A stretch of DNA of 12,992 nt, from positions 1-12,992 of the forward strand of contig JAPLSP010000720.1 of assembly GCA_026398575.1 (NCBI GenBank), read 5' to 3'. Below, one piece after another: positions 1 through 7,372 of this stretch. The notes under the pieces are model-generated. The model was given only the letters and a program-made list of their open reading frames with translations, was not told the origin of the DNA and did not search any database. The position numbers and the translations under genes were made by a program. Numbering within the stretch: the first letter of the stretch is position 1; each line of letters opens with the position of its first letter. Source of the stretch: Candidatus Sumerlaeota bacterium (GTDB lineage: Bacteria; Sumerlaeota; Sumerlaeia; JADFCT01).

Positions 1-951
1 CTTACAACCACGATATGTCAAAGTTGGGTTAGCCTCCGTGAGTTATGGAAAAATGAAGCTGCGGATTTCACACCTTGGCTTGCTGAAAATATTCATCGCT
101 TAGGTGAAGTGATTGGGATGGATTTGGAAACTGCCAAAATGGAAAAAGACGTGGGCGACTTTTCACTGGATATCCTCGCAAAGGACCTAAATACAGGGCA
201 TCTTGTGATTATTGAAAATCAAATCACAAAAACAGACCATGACCATCTAGGAAAACTCATCACTTATGCCGGCAGTCTGGATGCATCTGCTGTTGTTTGG
301 GTGGCCCATGAAATTCGCGATGAGCACCGGCAGGCATTGGAATGGCTCAATCGTAAAACATCGAATGAGGTCCATTTCTTTGGCGTGGTTGTTGAAGTGA
401 TTAAAATTGACAAATCTAGGCCTGCGGTAATTCTTAAGCCTGTCGTAATGCCAAGTATCCCCTCGGTCTCTCCGCCGCCATCGCCACGAGCTGATGCGTA
501 CCGGAGATTTTTTCAAAGACTTATTGATGAGTTGCGTGAAAAGCATCATTTCACCAATGCCCGCACGGCATCGCCTACAAATTGGTATTCATTTTCATCG
601 GGCGTAGCGGGATTTACCTATGCCGTCAGCTTCGCTTCGGGCAGAAGAGTTCGCTCCGAAGTTTATATAGACCGCGGCGATCAGGAGGAAAATAAGCGCG
701 TCTTTGATGATCTCCAAGCGAGTAAAAAGGCAATAGAAAAAGAACTTAAGTCGCATCTACAATGGGAAAGACTGGACGATAAGCGGGCTTGCCGAATCGC
801 TCTTTATCGCGATGGTTCAATAGATGATTCATCGTCTTTAGATAGCATTCATTCCTGGGCTATCACTCAAATGCTGAGTTTCCGTAAAGTCTTCTTTCAC
901 CGCCTAAAAAAGCACAAAGAATTATCCCAGGAAATTGACAGCGATGTATAA
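1..951 (+). CDS. DUF4268 protein with PD-(D/E)XK-like nuclease domain, 5' partial
   Basis: The reading frame is open from base 1, so the gene begins before the window. A GTG at base 109 could be taken as a start, but the 36 codons before it encode typical family sequence (RELWKNEAADFTPWLAEN), so a start there would truncate the protein. Numbering from base 1, residues 50-75 hold the nuclease-like core: GDFSLDILAKD with Asp57, then VIIENQ with Glu72 and Gln74, where Gln replaces the usual Lys of the ExK motif, as I recall for this family. Residues after about 165 (RRFFQRLIDELREKHHFTNA onward) match the DUF4268 C-terminal domain. Proteins of this type are often found near restriction and defence genes, but their biochemical role is not established. 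The gene is AT-richer than alaS downstream. Family call is confident; DNA cleavage is inference. Confidence 0.85.
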   Translation, partial: LTTTICQSWVSLRELWKNEAADFTPWLAENIHRLGEVIGMDLETAKMEKDVGDFSLDILAKDLNTGHLVIIENQITKTDHDHLGKLITYAGSLDASAVVWVAHEIRDEHRQALEWLNRKTSNEVHFFGVVVEVIKIDKSRPAVILKPVVMPSIPSVSPPPSPRADAYRRFFQRLIDELREKHHFTNARTASPTNWYSFSSGVAGFTYAVSFASGRRVRSEVYIDRGDQEENKRVFDDLQASKKAIEKELKSHLQWERLDDKRACRIALYRDGSIDDSSSLDSIHSWAITQMLSFRKVFFHRLKKHKELSQEIDSDV

Positions 952-992
952 GCGAAAGGGCAGTACGAATCGAAAACTTGCCGCTTTTGCCC

Positions 993-1020
993 TTGAGAAC
1001 GTCTCCGGTCCGCTTAGAAT
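993..1020 (+). promoter_or_regulatory. Candidate sigma70-like promoter for alaS
   Basis: TTGAGA at 993-998 and TAGAAT at 1015-1020 each match the -35 and -10 consensus at five of six positions, with 16 bp between them. Transcription would begin near 1027 and leave a leader of about 57 nt before the preferred alaS start at 1084. It lies in the only gap between the DUF4268 gene and alaS. Found by eye; host promoter rules are unknown. Confidence 0.4.
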
Positions 1021-1066
1021 CTCGCGGTTCTGAGCATGATGCATATTTTTATCGAAGCCGAAAGAC

Positions 1067-1074
1067 AAAGGAAG
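1067..1074 (+). promoter_or_regulatory. Ribosome binding site deciding the alaS start
   Basis: AAAGGAAG lies 9 nt before the ATG at 1084. The in-frame upstream ATG pair at 1036/1039 has no purine-rich motif before it (tctcgcggttctgagc), so this site favours 1084. Confidence 0.6.
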
Positions 1075-1083
1075 AAACCTGCG

Positions 1084-3795
1084 ATGAAGTCTTACGAGTT
1101 GCGCCAGGCGTATGTGGACTATTTTGTCGCGCGCGGACACAAGCATGTGCCGTCGTCGCCCGTTGTGCCGCCGGACGATTCCACGATGCTCTTCTGCTCG
1201 GCGGGCATGGTCCAATTCAAGCCGCTCTATGCCGGCGTGATTGATCCGCTTCCCTATACGCGCGCCACGACGGTGCAGAAATGTTTGCGCGCCGGCGGCA
1301 AGAAAAGCGATCTCGAAAACGTCGGGCGCACGCTGCGGCATCACACTTTCTTCGAGATGCTGGGCAACTTCTCGTTCGGCGACTACTTCAAGCGCGAGGC
1401 TCTGCAGTGGGGATGGGACTTCGTCTGGAACGTGATGAAACTGCCGAAGGAGCGCCTCTGGGCGACGACGTTTTATGAGGACGAAGAAGCCGCCGAAATC
1501 CTGGAAAAAGAACTTGGCTTTGCGCGCGACCGCATCGTCCCGCTGAATGAGAAGGAAAACTTCTGGGGACCGGCGGGCGATACCGTCGCCTGCGGGCCGT
1601 GCTCGGAAATCATTTTTTTCACGGGAAGCGACGAGGCGTTGAAGGAGGCCTGCAATACTTCGGCGGACGGCGCGCGCGGACGTAAGGAGATGGAGAGCCG
1701 CATCTGCGACGAGGGCGATGCTTACTTTGAAATTTGGAACATGGTTTTCCCTCAGTTCAACCAACAGATGGACGGCTCGCGTCCCAAGCTGAAGAATCGC
1801 GGCATTGACACCGGCGCCGGCCTCGAACGCATGACGACCGCCATGCAATTCATGGCTACGGGTGGAAAAATTAATACGCCCTACAAGACCGATTTGCTCA
1901 AGCCCATTGTGGACGCGGCGGCGTCGGCGCTGAAGGTCAACTACGACGACCCGAATTATCAGCTCGGCTGCAACGCTGTGGCCGATCACATCCGCGCGCT
2001 GACCTTCGCGCTCAGCGAAGGTATTGTGCCGTCAAACGAAGGGCGCGGCTACGTCCTGCGGCGCATCCTGCGGCGCGCGCTGCGGTTCGCGTATCTGATG
2101 GACCGCGACAAGCCATTCATGGCGGGCCTTGTGGATGCCGTTGTGGACCAGATGGGCGCTTATTATCCGGAAATCAAAGAGAACGTGAAGCACGTCAAGC
2201 ACGTGATCCAGATTGAGGAAGAGCAATTCCTGCGCACGGTTGGGCGCGGCTCTCAGACGTTGGACGAGCGGATTCAGGCGGCAAAGGCCGCCGGCCTGAA
2301 GGCGCTGCCGGGCGCCGATATATTCGAACTGCACGCCACGCATGGCTACCCCGTGGACATGACCGAGGAAATCGTGCGTGACGCCGGCCTCGAAATTGAC
2401 CGCGCGGGTTATGAAGCCGAGATGAAGAAGCATCGCGAGTTGGCGAAGGCTTCATGGAAAGGCGCCGAATTGGGCGTCGAGGCCGAATTGCTGGATGATA
2501 TTTTCGAATCGCGCGGCGCCACCGAATTCCTCGGATACGATGAACTCGAATGCGATGCCCAAGTTCTGGCGATCATCAAGGACGGTCAGCGCGTCGAAAG
2601 CGCGTCGGAGGGCGAAGAGGTCAAGATCGTCCTCGATGAGACGCCTTTCTACGCCAATTCCGGCGGACAGATAGGCGATATGGGAAGGCTGACGCTTGCG
2701 GACGGCTCATTATTCGAAGTCGCGGATACCGCAAAAACGCCGAGCGCGATCTTCCTGCACGTGGGGCGGGTCGCAAAGGGAAAGATCGCAGTAGGCGCGC
2801 AATGCCGCGCGGCGATTGACAAAGCGCGCCGCCAGGCCATCATGCGCAATCACACCGCGACGCACGTCATGCAGGCCGCGCTCAAGCAGGTCCTTGGCAA
2901 ACACGTCACGCAGCGCGGCTCGGAAGTGACGCCCGAGGCGCTGCGCTTCGACTTCACGCATTCAAGCGCGCTCAAACCCGAAGAAATCGCCGAGGTCGAG
3001 CGCCTTGTGGCCGAAAACGTCTGCGCCGATCATCCCGTCACTATCACGGTGATGCCTCAGGAAGAGGCATTCAAGACCGGCGCCATTGCCCCTTTCGGCG
3101 AAAAATACGGCGCCAGCGTGCGCGTCGTGCGCGTCGGCGACTGGAGCACGGAATTCTGCGGCGGCTCGCACCTGAAGGCGTCGGGCGAGATCGGCGCCTT
3201 CATGATCACGGGCGAATCCTCGATCGCCGCCGGCACGCGCCGCATCGAAGCGGTCACCGGACCGGGCGCCATCGAGTGGTTGGGCCGGCAGCGCGCGTAT
3301 CTGCGCGAAGCCACCAGCGTCCTTTCGGCCAAGCCCGACGAAGTCCCGGAGCGCATCGTGGCGATGCAAAAAGAAATCAAGTCACTGCGCAAGGATATGC
3401 AACAAAAACGCCAGCAGTCCGCGGCGAGTGACATTGACGCCATCTTGTCAAAGGTGAAGACAATCGGCGCCGCGAAATTCCTCGCGCACAAATTCGAGGG
3501 CCTTGGCATGAACGACCTGCGCAATACCGCCGACATTGTGCGCGCCAAACTGCCCGGCGCCGTCGCGGTCCTGGCCTCCGTCGAAGAAGAAGGCAAAGTC
3601 TCGCTCGTGTGCCTGGTGGACAAATCCCTGACCGCCAAGATCAAAGCCGGCGACATCATCAAGCAAGTGGCGGCCATCTGCGGCGGTTCCGGCGGCGGCA
3701 AACCCGACATGGCCCAGGCGGGAGGCAAAGACGCTTCGAAGTTGGATGAGGCGTTTGCAAAGGCTGAGCAGCTCGCCACTGCCGCGTTAGGATAA
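1084..3795 (+). CDS. alaS: Alanyl-tRNA synthetase (AlaRS)
   Basis: Charges tRNA-Ala with alanine in the cytoplasm and hydrolyses mischarged Ser/Gly-tRNA-Ala. The 903-residue protein has the full bacterial architecture. The class II catalytic core is N-terminal (GRTLRHHTFFEMLGNFSFGD at about 81-100, then GRGYVLRRILRRALRFAY). The editing domain carries the zinc ligands His590 and His594 (HTATH) and Cys692 and His696 (CGGSH). The C-Ala domain ends with a glycine-rich motif around residues 866-881 (CGGSGGGKPDMAQAGG). The frame is open to an ATG at 1036, but the family normally begins MKSYELRQ and 1084 has the better ribosome binding site, so the 16 extra residues are rejected. The gene is strongly GC-rich, unlike its neighbours, and fits the host core genome. 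Four accessory genes follow on the same strand with no obvious terminator. Confidence 0.98.
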   Translation: MKSYELRQAYVDYFVARGHKHVPSSPVVPPDDSTMLFCSAGMVQFKPLYAGVIDPLPYTRATTVQKCLRAGGKKSDLENVGRTLRHHTFFEMLGNFSFGDYFKREALQWGWDFVWNVMKLPKERLWATTFYEDEEAAEILEKELGFARDRIVPLNEKENFWGPAGDTVACGPCSEIIFFTGSDEALKEACNTSADGARGRKEMESRICDEGDAYFEIWNMVFPQFNQQMDGSRPKLKNRGIDTGAGLERMTTAMQFMATGGKINTPYKTDLLKPIVDAAASALKVNYDDPNYQLGCNAVADHIRALTFALSEGIVPSNEGRGYVLRRILRRALRFAYLMDRDKPFMAGLVDAVVDQMGAYYPEIKENVKHVKHVIQIEEEQFLRTVGRGSQTLDERIQAAKAAGLKALPGADIFELHATHGYPVDMTEEIVRDAGLEIDRAGYEAEMKKHRELAKASWKGAELGVEAELLDDIFESRGATEFLGYDELECDAQVLAIIKDGQRVESASEGEEVKIVLDETPFYANSGGQIGDMGRLTLADGSLFEVADTAKTPSAIFLHVGRVAKGKIAVGAQCRAAIDKARRQAIMRNHTATHVMQAALKQVLGKHVTQRGSEVTPEALRFDFTHSSALKPEEIAEVERLVAENVCADHPVTITVMPQEEAFKTGAIAPFGEKYGASVRVVRVGDWSTEFCGGSHLKASGEIGAFMITGESSIAAGTRRIEAVTGPGAIEWLGRQRAYLREATSVLSAKPDEVPERIVAMQKEIKSLRKDMQQKRQQSAASDIDAILSKVKTIGAAKFLAHKFEGLGMNDLRNTADIVRAKLPGAVAVLASVEEEGKVSLVCLVDKSLTAKIKAGDIIKQVAAICGGSGGGKPDMAQAGGKDASKLDEAFAKAEQLATAALG

Positions 3796-3817
3796 TTGAG
3801 CCGAGAGGAAAACGTCT

Positions 3818-4075
3818 ATGCCTACTGTTTTAATGATTATGGGATGGCGGTTTTACTTCTATGCAAATGAGCGAAATGAGCCTCCGCATATTCATTGTCA
3901 AAAAGGAGATGCAGAGGCAAAATTCTGGCTTGATGCAGAAACCTTTGAGCTGATCGAAGAGCATGCATACAATATGAGCCCAGCGGATAAACGAAATGTG
4001 AGGAGAATTATCTTTAATAATTTCGATTATCTTTTAGGTGAGTGGAATCGCTTCAAGGAGAAACAAAATGGCTAA
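3818..4075 (+). CDS. DUF4160 domain protein (putative toxin-antitoxin partner)
   Basis: The 85-residue protein matches DUF4160 over nearly its whole length: GWRFYFYANERNEPPHIH with the hallmark EPPHIH at residues 21-26, then GDAEAKFWLD at 30-39 and a helical C-terminus. GAGAGGAA at 3803-3810 is a good ribosome binding site 7 nt before the ATG. The start is only 22 bp after the alaS stop, so read-through from alaS is likely. The 3' end overlaps the next gene, a DUF2442 protein, by 8 nt. DUF4160 and DUF2442 genes commonly sit side by side and are predicted to form toxin-antitoxin-like pairs; which one would be toxic, and how, is not shown by the sequence. AT-richer than alaS. Confidence 0.9.
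   Translation: MPTVLMIMGWRFYFYANERNEPPHIHCQKGDAEAKFWLDAETFELIEEHAYNMSPADKRNVRRIIFNNFDYLLGEWNRFKEKQNG
4055..4060 (+). promoter_or_regulatory. Ribosome binding site for the DUF2442 gene
   Basis: AAGGAG lies 7 nt before the ATG at 4068, inside the 3' end of the DUF4160 gene. It selects 4068 over the in-frame GTG at 4038, and implies translational coupling of the pair. Confidence 0.7.
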
Positions 4076-4346
4076 TAGAGCGCACGAAGTAGAGCAGATC
4101 AAATTTCATGGCACGACCATGCTGCTCCGCGTGGATGGCAAAGAGCATCGGATAGATATCGCTTCGCAATCCCAGCGCCTCGCAGCCGCCTCCCCGGAGC
4201 AACGCGATCATTTTGTCATTTCACCATCAGGCTATGGAATTCACTGGCCTGATTTGGATGAAGACCTTTCGATAGACGGTTTAATTGGAATCATGCACTG
4301 TCGCAATTCAGGTAATCAAGAATTTAGCGTGAGAAAAGCAGCATAG
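4068..4346 (+). CDS. DUF2442 domain protein (putative toxin-antitoxin partner)
   Basis: This 92-residue protein ends with the typical DUF2442 core: FVISPSGYGIHWPDLDEDLS followed by IDGLIGI. The N-terminal half (residues about 8-45) looks like a short beta-rich stretch plus a basic, alanine-rich segment. It overlaps the preceding DUF4160 gene by 8 nt, as expected for a translationally coupled pair. In such pairs DUF2442 is often suggested as the antitoxin or DNA-binding partner, but I see no clear helix-turn-helix here, so its role is left open. A frame extension to GTG at 4038 exists but lacks a ribosome binding site. The AAA ATPase gene starts 27 bp later, so the four genes behind alaS may be one transcript. 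Confidence 0.88.
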   Translation: MANRAHEVEQIKFHGTTMLLRVDGKEHRIDIASQSQRLAAASPEQRDHFVISPSGYGIHWPDLDEDLSIDGLIGIMHCRNSGNQEFSVRKAA

Positions 4347-4373
4347 TTACTTGAGGCAGAGAGGCGAAGCGCC

Positions 4374-5633
4374 ATGATTACACAAGTTGAAGCGCTCAAT
4401 TACCGATGCCTGAAGCAAATTCGCCAGCCGTTAAGGCCTTTCCAAGTTTTAGTTGGGCCTAATGCGAGCGGGAAATCAACTTTTTTCGATGTGCTTGGCT
4501 TTCTCAAGGATTTGCTGAGCGAAGATCTCGAGTTTGCGATAGGATGCCGTTCGCGCAACTATTATGATTTGCTGTGGAAACGGCAGGAAGGCAAATTCCA
4601 TCTTGCGGTTGAGGCGCAGATTCCTGATTCGCTAAGGATTCATGAAGGGAAGGAACTACCGTTTGATGTTGTTCGCTATGAGATCGGCATTGGAAACGGA
4701 CATGGATTAGGGATTGCTTTTGAGGAAGTAAGCCTGGCACGAAGGCAACAGGAGAAAGGCGACGTCGCCCAATCGCCAGAAGATCGTTCTTCTCCCCCAA
4801 TCAGAACTCCGGAATATCATTGGGCCATTCTTAATCGGGATATGTCAGGAAAAGTCGCTATTGTTCCAGAGCCGCAAAACGAAGGCATTCCTTTTTCTGT
4901 GCCGCTCAAGATTGACGGTAAAAAAACAGCTCTTCCCTATTTCCTCGCCGATGCTTCCTATGAGATAAACAATATCCCGATCTCGTTTCCCATTGCGACA
5001 TACTTGGCTAATTTATTGAAGGAAGGCATCCAGACGCTTGCGTTAAGCCCTGATGCGCTTCGCGCTCCAAGTTCCCCCATTCGATCTTCCGCGTCCCAGT
5101 CAGATGGCGGCAATCTTCCTTGGATGGTTGAGGAACTAAAAAGCAATAGTCCGGAACGCTTCAGCCAATGGCTCGATCATCTAAGAACCGCGCTGCCGGA
5201 TCTGGCGGATATTCGAACCGTTGAACGAGAGGAAGACCGTCATCGCTATCTAATGATTAAACATAAAGGCGGCTTGGAAACGCCTTCTTGGATCGTTTCG
5301 GAAGGAACCTTGCGTCTTCTGGCCTTGACGCTTCCGGCTTATCTTTCGGATTTCAAAGGCGTCCTTATGGTGGAAGAGCCGGAGAACGGAATTCATCCGC
5401 AAGCGCTCGAAACGATGTATGACTCCCTCTCCTCGGTATATGATGGCCAAGTGTTGCTGGCCACTCATTCACCGGTTATTCTGGGAATAGCAAAGCCTTC
5501 GGATATACTCTGCTTTTCAAAAGATGAAGAAGGCGCAACGGTGATCATTGCTGGGAACGAGCATCCCGCGCTGAGCGATTGGTATGGCGAAGTCAACTTG
5601 GGCGTGTTATTTGCTGGCGGAGTCCTGGGATGA
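4374..5633 (+). CDS. AAA family ATPase (RecF/ABC-like, AAA_21 type), putative defence ATPase
   Basis: The 419-residue protein has an SMC/RecF-style nucleotide-binding domain split by a long middle insert: Walker A GPNASGKST at residues 28-36, an ABC-signature-like VSEGT at 308-312, Walker B VLMVEEPENGIHP at 330-342 with Glu334/Glu335, and a switch histidine His365 in LLATHSP. There is no C-terminal TOPRIM domain, so it is not a single-chain OLD nuclease. A TOPRIM-like protein is instead encoded separately, with its ATG overlapping this stop codon (ATGA at 5630-5633). Such ATPase-plus-effector pairs are a recurring defence design. From memory the sequence resembles the AAA ATPase called MAD3 in the methylation-associated defence system, but I could not check this. 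GAGAGG upstream of the ATG serves as ribosome binding site. Family call firm; defence role inferred from context. Confidence 0.85.
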   Translation: MITQVEALNYRCLKQIRQPLRPFQVLVGPNASGKSTFFDVLGFLKDLLSEDLEFAIGCRSRNYYDLLWKRQEGKFHLAVEAQIPDSLRIHEGKELPFDVVRYEIGIGNGHGLGIAFEEVSLARRQQEKGDVAQSPEDRSSPPIRTPEYHWAILNRDMSGKVAIVPEPQNEGIPFSVPLKIDGKKTALPYFLADASYEINNIPISFPIATYLANLLKEGIQTLALSPDALRAPSSPIRSSASQSDGGNLPWMVEELKSNSPERFSQWLDHLRTALPDLADIRTVEREEDRHRYLMIKHKGGLETPSWIVSEGTLRLLALTLPAYLSDFKGVLMVEEPENGIHPQALETMYDSLSSVYDGQVLLATHSPVILGIAKPSDILCFSKDEEGATVIIAGNEHPALSDWYGEVNLGVLFAGGVLG

Positions 5634-6262
5634 TTCCTGCGACGCAACAAAGAGACTTGGCCGTCCTTGTTCCGGACAAGCATTGGAAATTTGCCATGCA
5701 GGGATTGCTGGCTCTTCCGAAACGTTTGAAAATTAGACCCATCAGTTTCGAGATTGTCACTCATCCGGCCCAGGATTCAGGATGCAGGAGTGATGCGCAC
5801 AGTTATTTGCGATCTTTCTCAAATCGCTTCCGACATGCTCTTGTCATCCTGGACATGGAGGGATGCGGCCGTGAACATCGGATGCGGCGCGAACAAATTG
5901 AAAATGAAATCAAGGGGCAACTATTTCGCAATGGATGGGATAATCGCGCCGAGGCCATTGTGGTGGAACCGGAATTGGAAATTTGGGTATGGAATGACGC
6001 GTCTGTTGTGGCTCAAACATTGGGATGGCCGAATAATATGCAACTGAGAAAGTTTATTCAAGCAGCAGGAATATGGGAACCTGACCGCGCCAAGCCAATC
6101 CGTCCCAAGGAAGCGATGGAACAAGCGCTTAAAGAAAAGCATATCAGCAAATCCGCCATTCTTTTCGAGAAAATTGCCCGCGAAGCTGATATTATGCAAT
6201 GTGAGGATCTATCGTTTCGCAAATTGCTTTCCACGCTGCAAGCATGGTTTCCTACACAATAA
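5630..6262 (+). CDS. Small TOPRIM-like / DUF4276-like partner protein of the AAA ATPase
   Basis: This 210-residue protein begins at the ATG that overlaps the ATPase stop (ATGA). The frame is open further upstream to a TTG at 5579, but that would overlap the ATPase by 55 nt and has no family support. Visible acidic motifs in a Rossmann/TOPRIM-like order are VLVPDK with Asp16, LVILDMEGCG with Asp75 and Glu77 after a hydrophobic strand, and VVEPELEIWVW with Glu113, Glu115 and Glu117. TOPRIM proteins use a Glu/Asp cluster for metal-dependent phosphoryl transfer; whether this one cleaves nucleic acid is inference. It resembles, from memory only, the small MAD4 protein of the methylation-associated defence system, which also follows an AAA ATPase. 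Its stop lies 6 bp from the stop of the convergent hydrolase gene. Confidence 0.65.
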   Translation: MIPATQQRDLAVLVPDKHWKFAMQGLLALPKRLKIRPISFEIVTHPAQDSGCRSDAHSYLRSFSNRFRHALVILDMEGCGREHRMRREQIENEIKGQLFRNGWDNRAEAIVVEPELEIWVWNDASVVAQTLGWPNNMQLRKFIQAAGIWEPDRAKPIRPKEAMEQALKEKHISKSAILFEKIAREADIMQCEDLSFRKLLSTLQAWFPTQ

Positions 6263-6268
6263 AATCAC

Positions 6269-7372
6269 CTATCGCCCATCCGGCGGCGTTAACGGCAGCG
6301 TGAGCCATGCAAGGCCAACATCGCGCTTTGTATGGCTCTTGCTGGTTCCCCCGGGAGCGTCGTATAGGACAGCGAGCCGGTCGCCCATTTTCACCACCGA
6401 AGGCAGGCCGATGCATTTCTGGCTCCACGCGCAATTCTTTCCATCCAGCACGACGGCTTTTTTGCCTACGTCCCACTTGTTCAAATCCTTCGTCCAATAA
6501 ACCCAGACCGCGTCGGTGTATTCATGCCCTTCCAAACCAATGTGATTGGTGAAGAGGAACCAAGTCTGATTCGTCGGCTCGAAGTAAAGCGATGTGTTTT
6601 CGATCTGTTCCGCCAGCGGAACAATGGGCTGCGGATCAACGCTCCACGCGCCGTCGAGATTTTTCGTGCGCGCGATGCTCAGCGTGCGTTTGATGGGGCG
6701 GTCGGTCGAGGCGCTGAAGAACATCAGGTAATCATCGCCCTGCTTGATGATCTGCCCCGGGCTGGCGGTGGCGGAATAATACGTGCCCGGCTTCGTGCGA
6801 AACGGAATCACATCTCGCTGCTTGATCCACGGCCCTGCCGGAGAATCGCTCCGGGCCTTCATGGTCAGATATGGGAAACTGGGGATGAGGTCCGGCGCCT
6901 TCGTCGCGTGCGGCGTCCCGAGGTAAAACATGTGCCACATTTTCCCATCAAAGTAAGTCACGCCATAAGAGGCCGAGGCGGAATCATCTTCGCCCGCTTT
7001 TCCAAAATCCAGGACCGGTCCTTTTTTCGTCCAATGAACCAGATCGGGACTCGTGGCGAGGCACGCCAGCCAGCCCTTCGGTCCCGCGCCGTCATAATGC
7101 ATATAATAGGTCCCACCTGCCTCATACACCCAGATATCGCGCGCGCCGAGGTAGTCGCATTTATCTGGGCCATCGCCGTGCTTCAGGACCACGCCCTGAT
7201 CTTTGGCCTCCATTCGAAGCGAGGCTGCCGGGCGGCCATCTGGATAAGTGGCGGCGCCAGAGGTGAGAAGCGTCGAAGATTTGGCCTCGGGTGCCGCAAT
7301 CGCAAAGCGCGCTTCCAAGCCGGCAAAGAGGAAAATCACCGCTAGCAAAGGGGATGCTTTTATAACTCTCAT
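6269..7372 (-). CDS. Secreted five-bladed beta-propeller glycoside hydrolase-like protein (GH43/GH32/GH130 superfamily)
   Basis: The 367-residue protein starts MRVIKASPLLAVIFLFAGLE, a typical signal peptide with likely cleavage near Ala26, so it is exported. The mature part shows repeated propeller blades of the GH43/GH32/GH130 superfamily: GARDIWVYEAGGTYYMHYDG (77-96, Asp79 a candidate catalytic acid), SPDLVHWTKKGPVL (108-121), SYGVTYFDGKMWHMFYLGT, ARSDSPAGPWIKQRD, SPGQIIKQGDDYLMFFSAS, YFEPTNQTWFLF (263-274, with Glu265) and TKDLNKWD. It probably binds or cleaves a glycan in the periplasm or outside the cell; the substrate cannot be read. AAGGAG at 7382-7387 fixes the start at 7372; the open frame runs on to 7597, but those 75 codons precede the signal peptide. 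GC-rich like alaS, unlike the defence genes on both sides. Confidence 0.8.
   Translation of the reverse strand: MRVIKASPLLAVIFLFAGLEARFAIAAPEAKSSTLLTSGAATYPDGRPAASLRMEAKDQGVVLKHGDGPDKCDYLGARDIWVYEAGGTYYMHYDGAGPKGWLACLATSPDLVHWTKKGPVLDFGKAGEDDSASASYGVTYFDGKMWHMFYLGTPHATKAPDLIPSFPYLTMKARSDSPAGPWIKQRDVIPFRTKPGTYYSATASPGQIIKQGDDYLMFFSASTDRPIKRTLSIARTKNLDGAWSVDPQPIVPLAEQIENTSLYFEPTNQTWFLFTNHIGLEGHEYTDAVWVYWTKDLNKWDVGKKAVVLDGKNCAWSQKCIGLPSVVKMGDRLAVLYDAPGGTSKSHTKRDVGLAWLTLPLTPPDGR

Noticed and set aside
956..994. AAGGGCA / TGCCCTT inverted repeat after the DUF4268 gene as a terminator
   Set aside because: The loop is about 25 nt and no T-run follows; it also runs into the proposed alaS -35 box.
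1036..1083. Upstream in-frame ATG start for alaS adding 16 residues
   Set aside because: No ribosome binding site precedes it, the extra residues are not typical of AlaRS, and 1084 gives the canonical MKSYELRQ start with AAAGGAAG upstream.
922..1989. Long minus-strand open frame (355 codons) antisense to alaS, with others at 2032-2433, 2962-3369 and 3057-3779
   Set aside because: They lie opposite a certain alaS gene in GC-rich sequence, where stop codons are rare; the translations are Arg/His/Ala-rich with no recognisable domain.
4374..5633. Single-chain OLD-family nuclease or Gabija GajA
   Set aside because: The protein ends shortly after the switch histidine and carries no C-terminal TOPRIM domain; the downstream partner is not a UvrD-like helicase.
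6524..7345. Plus-strand open frame of 273 codons opposite the hydrolase gene
   Set aside because: The minus-strand gene has a signal peptide, ribosome binding site and propeller motifs; the plus-strand translation is Arg-rich and shows no family.
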